Positions 56,200 through 64,000 of a stretch of 64,000 bases of DNA are shown one piece after another. Location: positions 186,001-250,000 of the forward strand of contig NZ_RAPK01000011.1 of assembly GCF_003610495.1 (NCBI RefSeq), read 5' to 3'. Positions within the stretch are counted from its first letter, which is position 1. Each line of letters begins with the position of its first letter. The notes under the pieces were generated by a model, which was not told the DNA's origin, ran no database searches, and saw nothing but the letters and a program-made list of their open reading frames with translations. This stretch comes from Sinobaca qinghaiensis. GTDB taxonomy: Bacteria; Bacillota; Bacilli; Bacillales; Marinococcaceae. The translations under genes were made by a program, and so were the position numbers.

Positions 56200-57795
56200 T
56201 TAATTTTCATCAATAAAGGCTTCAATAGAATCTCTAACCTGAGGCACCGACAGTCCGACAATGACCTGGATACTCTGACCGTTCTGTACAAGACCATGTG
56301 CCTCACCGTTGTTTTTAAAATAATCGGGGTCTTTGACTTGTTCCGGATTCTTTACTGTTACACGGAGTCTTGTTGCGCAGTTCGTGACATCAGTAATATT
56401 GTCCACACCGCCAAGTCCTTCCAGAAAAGCAGCGGCTCTTCGGTCATAGTCGCTTGCATACGCTGCGGCTGGTTCAGCTTTTCCGCCTTCTTTTTCTGCC
56501 CGGTAGTCCGCTTTCGTGTAAAGCTTAGTTTCCTGATTTTCGTCTTTCTCCCGTCCCGGCAGCGCATAATCAAATTTCACGATCAGCCAGCGGAACAGGA
56601 AGAAGTATATGATGGTAAATGCCACTCCGATAATAATTTGAGAGAGGTAAACGTTCCAGTGATTGCCCATCAGCGGGATCCAGTTGGTTGTGGCGATCTC
56701 AATCAGTCCGCCGCCCTGGTTGCCAACCAGGCCAAATGCACTCTGCAGTGTAACCATAGTGGCTCCAAGTAGCGCATGCAGTAGAAACAGCAGTGGTGCA
56801 ATAAAAAGAAAAGTAAATTCCAGCGGCTCTGTAATACCTGCAACAACAGCCGTCAATGTGGCTGCCAGCAGAAGGGCTCCGACCTGCTTTTTCTTTTCGG
56901 CCCGTGCTGTGCTGTAAATAGCAAGCGCAATTCCGATCGAACCGAACATTTTAATGTTCCCCTGCAGGAGGAATGCTCCTCCCTCCCACTGTTCGCGGAG
57001 CGGTGTATCAGATGAAGCCAATTCGCCGAGGCGGGATACCCAGTTTGCTGTAATACCTCCGTCTACGACGGCCGGACCAAACTGGAACGGCGTATAGATA
57101 AAGTGATGCAGTCCGGTTGGAATTAAGATCCGCTCCAAAAAGTGGAAGAGCCAGACCCCAACGTATCCGGAAGAAATCATAAAGCCCTGGAGAGAACCAA
57201 TACCGTTTTGTACCGCCGGCCATACCCAGGCAGTTAAAAAAGCCAGCGGGATCATAACAAAAAAGGAAATCATAACAATAAACGGTCCTCCCTGAAAAAT
57301 ACCAAGTGCATCCGGGAGCTTTTTGTCATAGTAGCGGTTATGAAGCCAGATCGTAATACCGGAAATCACAATCGCACCCATAATGTTTGTGTCGAGTGTC
57401 AGTATTCCTGCAATTTCCGTTAATCCCGTGCCATCTGCGCCTTCGCTTAAATCAACGCCAAATGTTGGGCCCCAGACATCCAGAATGGAATTAATAAACG
57501 TGTTGTACATTAAATAGGCCACCACCGCAGCAAGCGTTGCTCTTCCTGCCGCTTTTTTAGCAAGCGAAATCGGAAGCCCGATTACAAACACCAGCTCCAT
57601 ATGATCAAATACCGTCCACCCGGTATTTTCCATAAAGGTCCAGATCTGATACCAGAGGCCGTCCGGGTTTGCCAGTTCACCCATAATCTGTTCGTTTTTA
57701 AACAGTGTAGCTAATCCGACAATAATGCCGAAAAAAGGAAACAACAGCACCGGCACAATCATTGCGCTGCCAAATCTTCGAATAGAATTCATCAT
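56200..57795 (-). CDS. malP: Alpha-glucoside PTS permease EIICB
   Basis: A 531-residue glucose-superfamily PTS protein. The membrane EIIC part (residues about 1-420, helices from FGSAMIVPVLLFPFFGIIVG onward, with HFIYTPFQFGP and GITEPLEFTFLF) is followed by EIIB, whose phosphorylated Cys lies in VTNCATRLRV near residue 475. No EIIA domain, so a glucose-type EIIA must be supplied in trans. It imports and phosphorylates maltose or similar. Start ATG 57795 behind TAGGGGA; a cre-like box lies 65 bases before it. Confidence 0.92.
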   Translation of the reverse strand: MMNSIRRFGSAMIVPVLLFPFFGIIVGLATLFKNEQIMGELANPDGLWYQIWTFMENTGWTVFDHMELVFVIGLPISLAKKAAGRATLAAVVAYLMYNTFINSILDVWGPTFGVDLSEGADGTGLTEIAGILTLDTNIMGAIVISGITIWLHNRYYDKKLPDALGIFQGGPFIVMISFFVMIPLAFLTAWVWPAVQNGIGSLQGFMISSGYVGVWLFHFLERILIPTGLHHFIYTPFQFGPAVVDGGITANWVSRLGELASSDTPLREQWEGGAFLLQGNIKMFGSIGIALAIYSTARAEKKKQVGALLLAATLTAVVAGITEPLEFTFLFIAPLLFLLHALLGATMVTLQSAFGLVGNQGGGLIEIATTNWIPLMGNHWNVYLSQIIIGVAFTIIYFFLFRWLIVKFDYALPGREKDENQETKLYTKADYRAEKEGGKAEPAAAYASDYDRRAAAFLEGLGGVDNITDVTNCATRLRVTVKNPEQVKDPDYFKNNGEAHGLVQNGQSIQVIVGLSVPQVRDSIEAFIDEN

Positions 57796-57860
57796 TAGTC
57801 CCCTACCGCCCTTTACATAGTTTTTATGATCGTTTTCTTTAACTAATGTCAGCGTACAAA

Positions 57861-57874
57861 TGAAAGTGCTTACA
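57861..57874. promoter_or_regulatory. cre-like box before malP
   Basis: TGAAAGTGCTTACA matches the CcpA consensus at 13 of 14 positions, in the malP-malR intergenic region. Confidence 0.5.
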
Positions 57875-58011
57875 ATCAATACGATCAGGACATGCAGGGA
57901 AAGGAATGGCAACTTCGGACATTGTTTCAAAAGCTGGAAATTTTCCCGGCAGATGAAGAAGAATGCTATACTGAATACAAGGAGTCATCCCGTACAACAG
58001 GAGGAACCACC

Positions 58012-58767
58012 ATGTCTTTAGAAGAACTGATCAACACCCATTACGACAAACTAAATGAAAACGACATGCACGTACTTAAGTACATTCTGAACCACAAAAA
58101 TACCTGTCGGAATATGGGCATTAATGAGCTGGCCGATGCTTCTCTTGCTTCCCGCTCCTCCATTCACCGGCTCACCAAAAAACTCGGCTTCAGCGGCTAT
58201 AGTGAATTTAAAGTATTTTTAAAATGGGAACAGAATACTAATAAAGATACCGGTAACCACATGCAGGTATTGGAAGACGACATTCAGGCGACATTGAAAA
58301 ACCTTTCTTCCCTGAATTTCGAACCGATCTGCGAAAAGCTTTACGCGGCCGGCCATATTTTCATCTACGGAACGGGTACAGCACAGCTTGCCTGTGCCAG
58401 GGAGGCACAGCGCCTGTTTGCTTTGCAGCAGACGTTTGTCACCATCATTTATGATGCAGTCGAGTTTGAGGTGATGCTCAAAGCGATGACAACCGATGAT
58501 GTTGTTATTATTATTTCCCTTTCCGGTGACACCCCGAGCCTGCTTCCGCAGGTAAAGCAGCTGACAGCACGGGGCATTACGTTTATTTCTATTACAAATT
58601 TAAAAAACAACCGGCTTGCCCAGATGTCTCCTTTCAGCATTTATGCCGCCACCAGCGTTTTTCAGGCTGGAAACGGGGAGGAAATTGTGTCATTTATTCC
58701 GCTTACGATAGCGGTGGAAGCTCTTTTTCGACGGTTTATTCTATACAGGGAAGCACAGGACAAATAG
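58012..58767 (+). CDS. malR: RpiR-family regulator of maltose utilisation
   Basis: A 251-residue RpiR-type protein: N-terminal HTH domain (MSLEELINTHYDKLNENDMH, then SLASRSSIHRLTKKLGFSGYSEFK, residues 1-75) and a C-terminal SIS domain (about 105-240, with IFIYGTGTAQLACAREAQRL and ISLSGDTPSLLPQV). It closely follows B. subtilis MalR/GlvR, an activator of the mal operon responding to sugar phosphate. ATG 58012 follows AGGAGG. Divergent from malP. Confidence 0.88.
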   Translation: MSLEELINTHYDKLNENDMHVLKYILNHKNTCRNMGINELADASLASRSSIHRLTKKLGFSGYSEFKVFLKWEQNTNKDTGNHMQVLEDDIQATLKNLSSLNFEPICEKLYAAGHIFIYGTGTAQLACAREAQRLFALQQTFVTIIYDAVEFEVMLKAMTTDDVVIIISLSGDTPSLLPQVKQLTARGITFISITNLKNNRLAQMSPFSIYAATSVFQAGNGEEIVSFIPLTIAVEALFRRFILYREAQDK

Positions 58768-58892
58768 AATAACGACTACCGCATACCATTCGTAATACAC
58801 CTAAAATGCCCTCCTTTCATTTCCTGAACATAAAGTTCAGCCTTCAAAAAAACAGCAAGTTCAAAAAGAGGAGAAAGAAGGGATCAAATTCA

Positions 58893-59456
58893 TTGAAGGG
58901 CCGTACAAGTTCTTACAAGCCGCTGCGGATCCCAACATTTCTGCATGAGTTATTTGGAAAAGAAACAACTAAGCCGGAAGCCGCCTTCATTTTATTGAGC
59001 AGTATCATCATTCCGGTTCTGCTTTTGTCATATACCTACGAGGAATGGCTTCATTTATCGGTATTGAAGATTATTTTATTAGTGGTTTTAGCAGTGGATC
59101 TTTCCGGTGGAGTAACCGCTAATGTTACAAAATCCACAAATGATTATTATCAAGCTGCAAAGAGAGCAGGCTTTATTTTTATTGCTGTTCATATTCAACC
59201 ATTGATACTCGGATGGCTTCTAGGTAATTTCCTGTTGGGGCTGGGTGTGTGGATTGGATCTGCAATAACTGCATTGATTATTTTAAACCTGGATAAGCAC
59301 ATTCAGCGTACTGCAGGTATGTCCGCTGCACTTTGCGGAATTACTTTTGTGATGTTAGTGCCGAATGCATTAGTAATCTTAAAAGGTCTGCTTGCCCTGT
59401 ATATCTTCAAGCTTGTTTTCAGTTTTGCTGTAAATCATACGAACTATAGGCGATGA
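58893..59456 (+). CDS. Membrane protein, 187 aa
   Basis: A basic N-terminal segment is followed by about five hydrophobic segments (AAFILLSSIIIPVLLLSY, LKIILLVVLAVDLSGGVTAN and three more). TTG 58893 is preferred, behind AGAAGGGAT; an in-frame ATG at 58806 lacks a site and would add a Lys/Phe-rich 29-residue extension. DLSGGVTANVTKSTNDYYQ looks conserved but I recognise no family. Terminated by the bidirectional hairpin at 59503. Confidence 0.6.
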   Translation: MKGRTSSYKPLRIPTFLHELFGKETTKPEAAFILLSSIIIPVLLLSYTYEEWLHLSVLKIILLVVLAVDLSGGVTANVTKSTNDYYQAAKRAGFIFIAVHIQPLILGWLLGNFLLGLGVWIGSAITALIILNLDKHIQRTAGMSAALCGITFVMLVPNALVILKGLLALYIFKLVFSFAVNHTNYRR

Positions 59457-59502
59457 TCTGTGAAAAGAAACAGTCAGGTCTACGATTCTGTTCCAACTGA
59501 TT

Positions 59503-59538
59503 AAAAAAGGAGCTGCCCCTCTTGGGACAGCTCCTTTT
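59503..59538. terminator. Bidirectional terminator
   Basis: AAAAAAGGAGCTG pairs with CAGCTCCTTTTT around a 12-base loop, between the membrane protein gene and the RND pump gene. Confidence 0.8.
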
Positions 59539-59548
59539 TACATAATTA

Positions 59549-62500
59549 TTATTCGCGGTTATTATTGTTGTTTTTATTATCATCAGAAGAGGATTTTGTT
59601 TTTTTAACGAGCTCTTCGAGGATTCCAACAATTTCATCTTTGGAGTACTGGTCTTTTGTCTCCTGGTCTTTAGTTTCTGTTGTTATTTCATTGTTTGTTT
59701 TTGTGTCCTTTGTTTCAATCGTTTCCTGTGTCGCCGCATGTTCTGAAGCCAGATATTTCTCCCGCTTATCGACCGGCTGTACTGAAGTCGTATCCGTATC
59801 GAGATCGCGTTTGTAAACCACCTGTCCATCCGGTGTCATAAACTTCTTATTCATGTTTCTGGTTGATTTATCAAATAAGCTGTAAATAACCGGAATCACA
59901 AACAGCGTCAGGAAGGTACTGCTGATCAGACCGCCAATGATAACAATGCCCATCGGCTGAATGATCTCTGCGCCTTCTCCAATACCAAGCGCTAATGGAA
60001 TAATACCAAGAATCGTAGTAATGGCCGTAATAAGAATCGGTCTTGTCCGGTCCTGTACGCCGGATACAATTGCCTCTACCGTCGGCAGTCCTTTTTGCTT
60101 CTGCTGGTTGATGTAGTCCACCAGCACGATCGCGTTGTTGACGACAATTCCGGCGAGGACAATCACCCCTATTAACGCCATGGCGCTTATTGGATTTTGC
60201 GTGATAGTTAACGCAAGCATAACGCCTATTACAAATAACGGTACGGTAAACATAATGATGAACGGATATTTAAATGATTCGAACTGAGCTGCCATCACAA
60301 GATAGATGAAAATTAAGCCAAGTACAAATGCCAGAGAGACATCGCCTATTAAATCATCAATCATTGCCTGGTCTCCGCCTACTACAAACTCGGCGTCGCC
60401 CGCCAGTCCTACATCGTCAATAACGTCATCCACCACTTCTGATGCGTCGCTTAAATCACTTGAGGCCTGATACAGTACATCAAAATCTGCACTTGTAATC
60501 ATATCAGCCCGGTTAATGACGGCCGGGGACTGACCTTCCTCAATTTCCGCTACATCAGAAAGAGTAATATAATCTCCCTCTTGATTTGGGATAGAAATAT
60601 CTTCGAAGTTTTCAGCGCTTTCCAGTACGGAATCTGCGTAGCGCACATTTACGTTATACGTATCGTTGCTGTCGGTGGTAATGCTGCCTGCAACTTCGCC
60701 GCCGGTAGCTGTATTAACAGCTTCTGCAATCTGCGCCGGCGCAAGGCCTTCGTCTTCTGCAGCTTCCCGGTCAATAGATACCTGCAGTTCAGGTGCTGTT
60801 TCTTCTTCCGTACTTGTTGCACTACGGATAATGCTTTCATCTTCGAGCGCTTCTACAATTTCACCGCTCTTAGTGGCAAGACGCTCAGAGTCCGGATCTT
60901 CAATAGTGAAGGAGTAAGTGTTCGGCTCTCCACCAAGTCCAGCCTGGGCAAAGTCCTGTACCTCAATATCCGCGGCGTCATCTATATCTTCAATCTCATC
61001 GGCAAGTGATTCAGTAAATTCTGCCGTAGTAGTATCACGCTCTCCCGCGTCTACGAGATTAACAATTATTTCAGCAGTGTGGCTTTCGGAACTTAATCCT
61101 CCCTGCTGGGAAGTTGATCCAATTGTACTTAAATAGCTTTCGATATCCGAATCGTCATCCAGCTCTTCTTCTATCTGAGCAATAGTTTCTTCGGTTCTTC
61201 CAAGCGTCGTGCCCTCTTCGTGCTCTACTTCTACAAGAGCAATACCTTCATCGGAATCAGGCAGAAATTCAACGCCGGTTGTGGTCAGTCCGAGCGCCCC
61301 GATAATTAAAGTAGCAAACGTTATCGCAATAACGACCGCTCTTCTGCGCAGGGTCCAGCGGGAAACCCGTTCGACTCTTTTCATCATTGAAGAGTTTTTG
61401 CGCTTTTTTTCCACTTCTTCTTTCGGAGCTGTTAGAATTCTGCTGGCGATCATCGGAACGATGGTCACTGCTACGAACAAAGAAGCAATCAGGCTGAATG
61501 CCACCGCGATCGATAATGGGGCAAACAAGTCTCCGACAAGTCCTGTAATAAAGACAACAGGGAGGAAAATGGAAACGGTCGTTAATGTAGAAGCGGTAAT
61601 CGCTCCGGCTACCTCACGAGTTCCATCGGCTGCTGCCTGCTTCGGCGTTTTCTTCATGGATAAGTGACGGTAAATATTTTCTACAACGACGATGGAGTTA
61701 TCAACGAGCATCCCGATACCGAGTGCGAGACCTCCGAGCGTCATCATGTTCAAGCTGATGTTCGTAAAGAAAAACAATGCAAAGGTAGTAATAATCGAAA
61801 ATGGTATGGCAATCCCGATAATTAACGGTGTTTTTAAATTACGAAGAAACGCAAACAGTACGACCATAGCCAAAATACCACCGCTGACAAGAGCAGTAAT
61901 AACACTGTTTATCGAGTCCTGAACGTATTCGCCTTCATCGTACAGGCTTATTGCTTCCAGACCAGAATATTCGCTTTCATCAAGCAGGCTGTCGAGCTCT
62001 TCATTAAAATCGCTCGATACCTGGGTAGTATCTGCATCGGATTCCTGCATGACGTCCAATTGAATGGAACTCTCCTGGTTCACTCTCGTAATGACATCTT
62101 CCTCTTCAGTCTGCAGCGATATTTCCGCTACATCTGATAAAGGAACCGCATCACCGGATTCCGGATCCTGGGAAACGGTAAGCTCCTCTATTTCTTCAGG
62201 GGATGTAAGCTCGCTTAAAATACGGGTGGAAATAGTTTCTCCCTGCTCTTCATCCACGATAACTCCGCCCGGCACAGCGGCTTCCTGTCCCCGGATAACC
62301 TGTACGACATCCGACTGGGAAATGCCTGCATTTTCTAATTCGGCCTGGTCCAGTACGACTTCATACTGCTCTGTTAAAGAGCCTGATTCAGAAATACTTG
62401 CGACTCCATCGACCCGGGAAAGTTCCCGTTCCAGAGAGGCTGTCTCTTCCTGAAAAGCCGGTACTTCGTCTCCGCCTCCGGAAACAGCCAGCTGGATGCT

Positions 62501-62905
62501 TGGGAACATAGATGGATCAAATTGAAGAAAGGCCGGTGTTCCAGCATCATCAGGCAGATCTGCCTGCGTAATAGTGGAAACAACTTCTGTTTCTACATCT
62601 TCAATATCGGTATCTGCCGTAAATTCCATAATGACAATCGATGAGCCTTCCAATGACTGGGAAGTAAGCTGATCGAGTCCGGAAACAGTAGAAAGTTCCT
62701 CTTCCAGATTTTCTGTTACATCATTTAATACTTCTTCCGGGCCGGCGCCTGGATAGCTTGTGCTTACTGCAGCTACCGGCGCTTCCACATCCGGAAATAA
62801 CTGAATAGGCAGACGTGTCAGGGAAACCGCACCTAATATTAATAACACAAGCATAATCACAATCGTAAACTTTGGACGTTTTATTGAAAGATCCCACATT
62901 TTCAT
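59549..62905 (-). CDS. RND-family efflux pump (SwrC/YerP-like)
   Basis: A 1118-residue resistance-nodulation-division transporter: MKMWDLSIKRPKFTIVIMLV starts helix 1, then a large extracytoplasmic loop with LPIQLFPDVEAP and YPGAGPEEV, helices 2-6 near residues 330-480 (LGIGMLVDNSIVVVENIYRH carries the proton-relay Asp region), a second loop, helices 8-12 near 850-1010, and a 100-residue polar C-terminal tail. Gram-positive members such as B. subtilis SwrC export surfactin and other amphiphiles without outer-membrane partners. The loops are extremely acidic. Its ATG overlaps the MarR stop (ATGA), so the regulator and pump are one operon. Confidence 0.9.
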   Translation of the reverse strand: MKMWDLSIKRPKFTIVIMLVLLILGAVSLTRLPIQLFPDVEAPVAAVSTSYPGAGPEEVLNDVTENLEEELSTVSGLDQLTSQSLEGSSIVIMEFTADTDIEDVETEVVSTITQADLPDDAGTPAFLQFDPSMFPSIQLAVSGGGDEVPAFQEETASLERELSRVDGVASISESGSLTEQYEVVLDQAELENAGISQSDVVQVIRGQEAAVPGGVIVDEEQGETISTRILSELTSPEEIEELTVSQDPESGDAVPLSDVAEISLQTEEEDVITRVNQESSIQLDVMQESDADTTQVSSDFNEELDSLLDESEYSGLEAISLYDEGEYVQDSINSVITALVSGGILAMVVLFAFLRNLKTPLIIGIAIPFSIITTFALFFFTNISLNMMTLGGLALGIGMLVDNSIVVVENIYRHLSMKKTPKQAAADGTREVAGAITASTLTTVSIFLPVVFITGLVGDLFAPLSIAVAFSLIASLFVAVTIVPMIASRILTAPKEEVEKKRKNSSMMKRVERVSRWTLRRRAVVIAITFATLIIGALGLTTTGVEFLPDSDEGIALVEVEHEEGTTLGRTEETIAQIEEELDDDSDIESYLSTIGSTSQQGGLSSESHTAEIIVNLVDAGERDTTTAEFTESLADEIEDIDDAADIEVQDFAQAGLGGEPNTYSFTIEDPDSERLATKSGEIVEALEDESIIRSATSTEEETAPELQVSIDREAAEDEGLAPAQIAEAVNTATGGEVAGSITTDSNDTYNVNVRYADSVLESAENFEDISIPNQEGDYITLSDVAEIEEGQSPAVINRADMITSADFDVLYQASSDLSDASEVVDDVIDDVGLAGDAEFVVGGDQAMIDDLIGDVSLAFVLGLIFIYLVMAAQFESFKYPFIIMFTVPLFVIGVMLALTITQNPISAMALIGVIVLAGIVVNNAIVLVDYINQQKQKGLPTVEAIVSGVQDRTRPILITAITTILGIIPLALGIGEGAEIIQPMGIVIIGGLISSTFLTLFVIPVIYSLFDKSTRNMNKKFMTPDGQVVYKRDLDTDTTSVQPVDKREKYLASEHAATQETIETKDTKTNNEITTETKDQETKDQYSKDEIVGILEELVKKTKSSSDDNKNNNNNRE

Positions 62906-63375
62906 TTACTGTTTCTCTCCTCTGATTCTTGTAGTGGTTTATCGCATTCTCCAGAAATGACTTCTTCAAAAGAACGCATGACTTCCTGGACTACTTTAAG
63001 ATCTTTTATATCTATTTTGATAAGGTACTGTTCAATGAGATTCTGCTCCATCTGAATGAACTGATCTTTCATCTCCAGCCCTTTTGTGCCGAATTCAATG
63101 TGGACCTCTCTACGGTTTTCCTTATTAATGACACGCTTAATAATAGATAATTGTTCCAGTTTTGCAATGGTCTGGCTTACCGCGCTTCTTGATATGTCAC
63201 AGTACTCTGCCAAGCCGGTCATTGTAACGTTCTCCTGCTTGAGGATATATAGCAGCATCACCTGCTGGCGTTTGGTTAAGCTTATATCCGGAAACGGAAA
63301 AAGCTGCAGCAGGGAATGATGTATTTTACGGTAGCTTTCCATCATTTCTGAAAATACTTTTCCGTGTTCTTCCAT
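62902..63375 (-). CDS. MarR-family regulator of the RND pump
   Basis: A 157-residue winged-helix regulator: SLTKRQQVMLLYILKQENVTMTGLAEYCDISRSAVSQTIAKLEQLSIIKRV covers the HTH (about residues 33-85) and NKENRREVHIE is the wing. AAAGGGG precedes ATG 63375. It is the first gene of the operon with the pump, and so probably represses it until an amphiphile or drug binds. Divergent from a second MarR gene. Confidence 0.87.
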   Translation of the reverse strand: MEEHGKVFSEMMESYRKIHHSLLQLFPFPDISLTKRQQVMLLYILKQENVTMTGLAEYCDISRSAVSQTIAKLEQLSIIKRVINKENRREVHIEFGTKGLEMKDQFIQMEQNLIEQYLIKIDIKDLKVVQEVMRSFEEVISGECDKPLQESEERNSK

Positions 63376-63424
63376 AGGCGGTCCCCTTTCTTTTACATGC
63401 AGGTTTTATTCTAACGTAATTTGC

Positions 63425-63475
63425 TTAATAATTAAATAGGTAAACAGTTTATTTTTTTAACTGTTTAATAATTAA
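63425..63475. promoter_or_regulatory. Symmetric operator region between two MarR genes
   Basis: TTAATAATTAA (63425-63435), AAACAGTT (63442-63449), AACTGTTT (63459-63466) and TAATAATTAA (63466-63475) form an approximately symmetric array. AAACAGTT/AACTGTTT is a perfect 8-bp inverted repeat. Confidence 0.55.
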
Positions 63476-63563
63476 CCGTTTTCATTTCAAAACAGTTCTC
63501 TGTTCCGTCTTTTCATGATAGGCTTTATGTATCTATATTTTTCTATTTAAAGGAGATTATCCA

Positions 63564-64000
63564 TTGAATTCACAGCCTGCAGATATATACCGCGTTATTG
63601 AAATAACCGAACGTATCCATAACACCATCATCAGTGATTTCCCTATGCCGGACCTCCCCTTGAATCAGCGGCAGGTCAGCATCCTCTGGTTTGTGTTTCA
63701 CCATCAGAAGAGCAGTATCAATGATGTAGCCCGCCACTTCTACATTTCGAAAAGCACGGCCAGCCAGGCAGTTTCCCACCTGGAAAAAGAACAGTTTCTC
63801 GAGCGCACCGTCAATCCTGAAAACCGCCGGGAAGTTATTTTACAGCTGCTGGAACGAGGCCGGTACTGGAAAGCACAGTTTAAAGAAGCAGAGCGGCAGC
63901 TGCATGAAAAGTACTTTTCAAAAATTCCGCAGAAAGATGTCGATAAAATGCAGGAAGCGCTGGAAAACATCCAGGCGATTGTTGAAAAAGAAAAATCTAA
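63564..64000 (+). CDS. MarR-family regulator, incomplete at right edge
   Basis: TTG 63564 follows AGGAG at eight-base spacing and opens a frame of at least 145 residues reaching the window end without a stop. HTH: LPLNQRQVSILWFVFHHQKSSINDVARHFYISKSTASQAVSHLE, wing NPENRREVILQL. It is related to the divergent MarR protein at 62902-63375 (both have a (N)xENRREV wing). Targets presumably lie beyond the edge. Confidence 0.83.
   Translation, partial: MNSQPADIYRVIEITERIHNTIISDFPMPDLPLNQRQVSILWFVFHHQKSSINDVARHFYISKSTASQAVSHLEKEQFLERTVNPENRREVILQLLERGRYWKAQFKEAERQLHEKYFSKIPQKDVDKMQEALENIQAIVEKEKS

Overview
The window looks like the chromosome of a Gram-positive, low-to-moderate GC member of the Bacillaceae, probably a halophilic or haloalkaliphilic one. 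Reasons: strong AGGAGG-type ribosome binding sites, some GTG/TTG starts, Rho-independent terminators after many genes, CcpA-type cre boxes, B. subtilis-like gene sets (iol, mal/glv, paiA, ycxB-ycxC-ycxD order), and very acidic extracytoplasmic proteins (the RND pump and the Gmad2-type protein). No rRNA, tRNA, CRISPR array, prophage or intact insertion sequence was seen.

Layout. 0-7 kb: a lipoprotein cut by the left edge, a YcxB / EamA exporter / MocR regulator neighbourhood, an ECF sigma factor with its anti-sigma factor, and a small XRE regulator. 7-15.5 kb: an accessory island of short, mostly orphan, mostly monocistronic minus-strand genes. At least five families occur there twice, one copy sometimes degraded, beside a YflT-type general stress protein and two two-domain MpsC (DUF2294) proteins. 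It also holds a candidate 77-nt small RNA behind a SigB-like promoter. 15.5-20 kb: gapN, small membrane proteins, a partial tandem duplication and a LacI-type regulator broken by one in-frame stop. 20-21.4 kb: paiA with a MarR regulator and palindromic operators.

21.8-36.2 kb: a complete myo-inositol catabolic locus. iolG oxidises inositol to 2-keto-inositol, iolE dehydrates it, iolD opens the ring, iolB isomerises, iolC phosphorylates, iolJ cleaves, and iolA converts malonate semialdehyde to acetyl-CoA. iolI and iolH are epimerase/isomerase-type partners, and a sugar-porter permease probably imports inositol. Two regulators are present: a DeoR-type IolR facing iolJ across three 11-bp-phased repeats and co-encoded with a tautomerase-like protein, and a LacI-type regulator whose likely operator (close to TGTAATCGATTGCA) appears five times at the promoters of the locus.

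36-54.7 kb: mixed metabolic, membrane and sensory genes (aldo-keto reductase with XRE regulator, P450, APC permease, cardiolipin synthase, chemotaxis receptor, DapA-family lyase operon, cupin plus flavodoxin, Fnr-type regulator), with decayed remnants of a PIN-domain toxin and a membrane protein. 54.8-58.8 kb: maltose-type phosphotransferase utilisation (malA, malP, divergent malR). 58.9-64 kb: a membrane protein, a large RND pump under a MarR regulator, and a second divergent MarR gene cut by the right edge.
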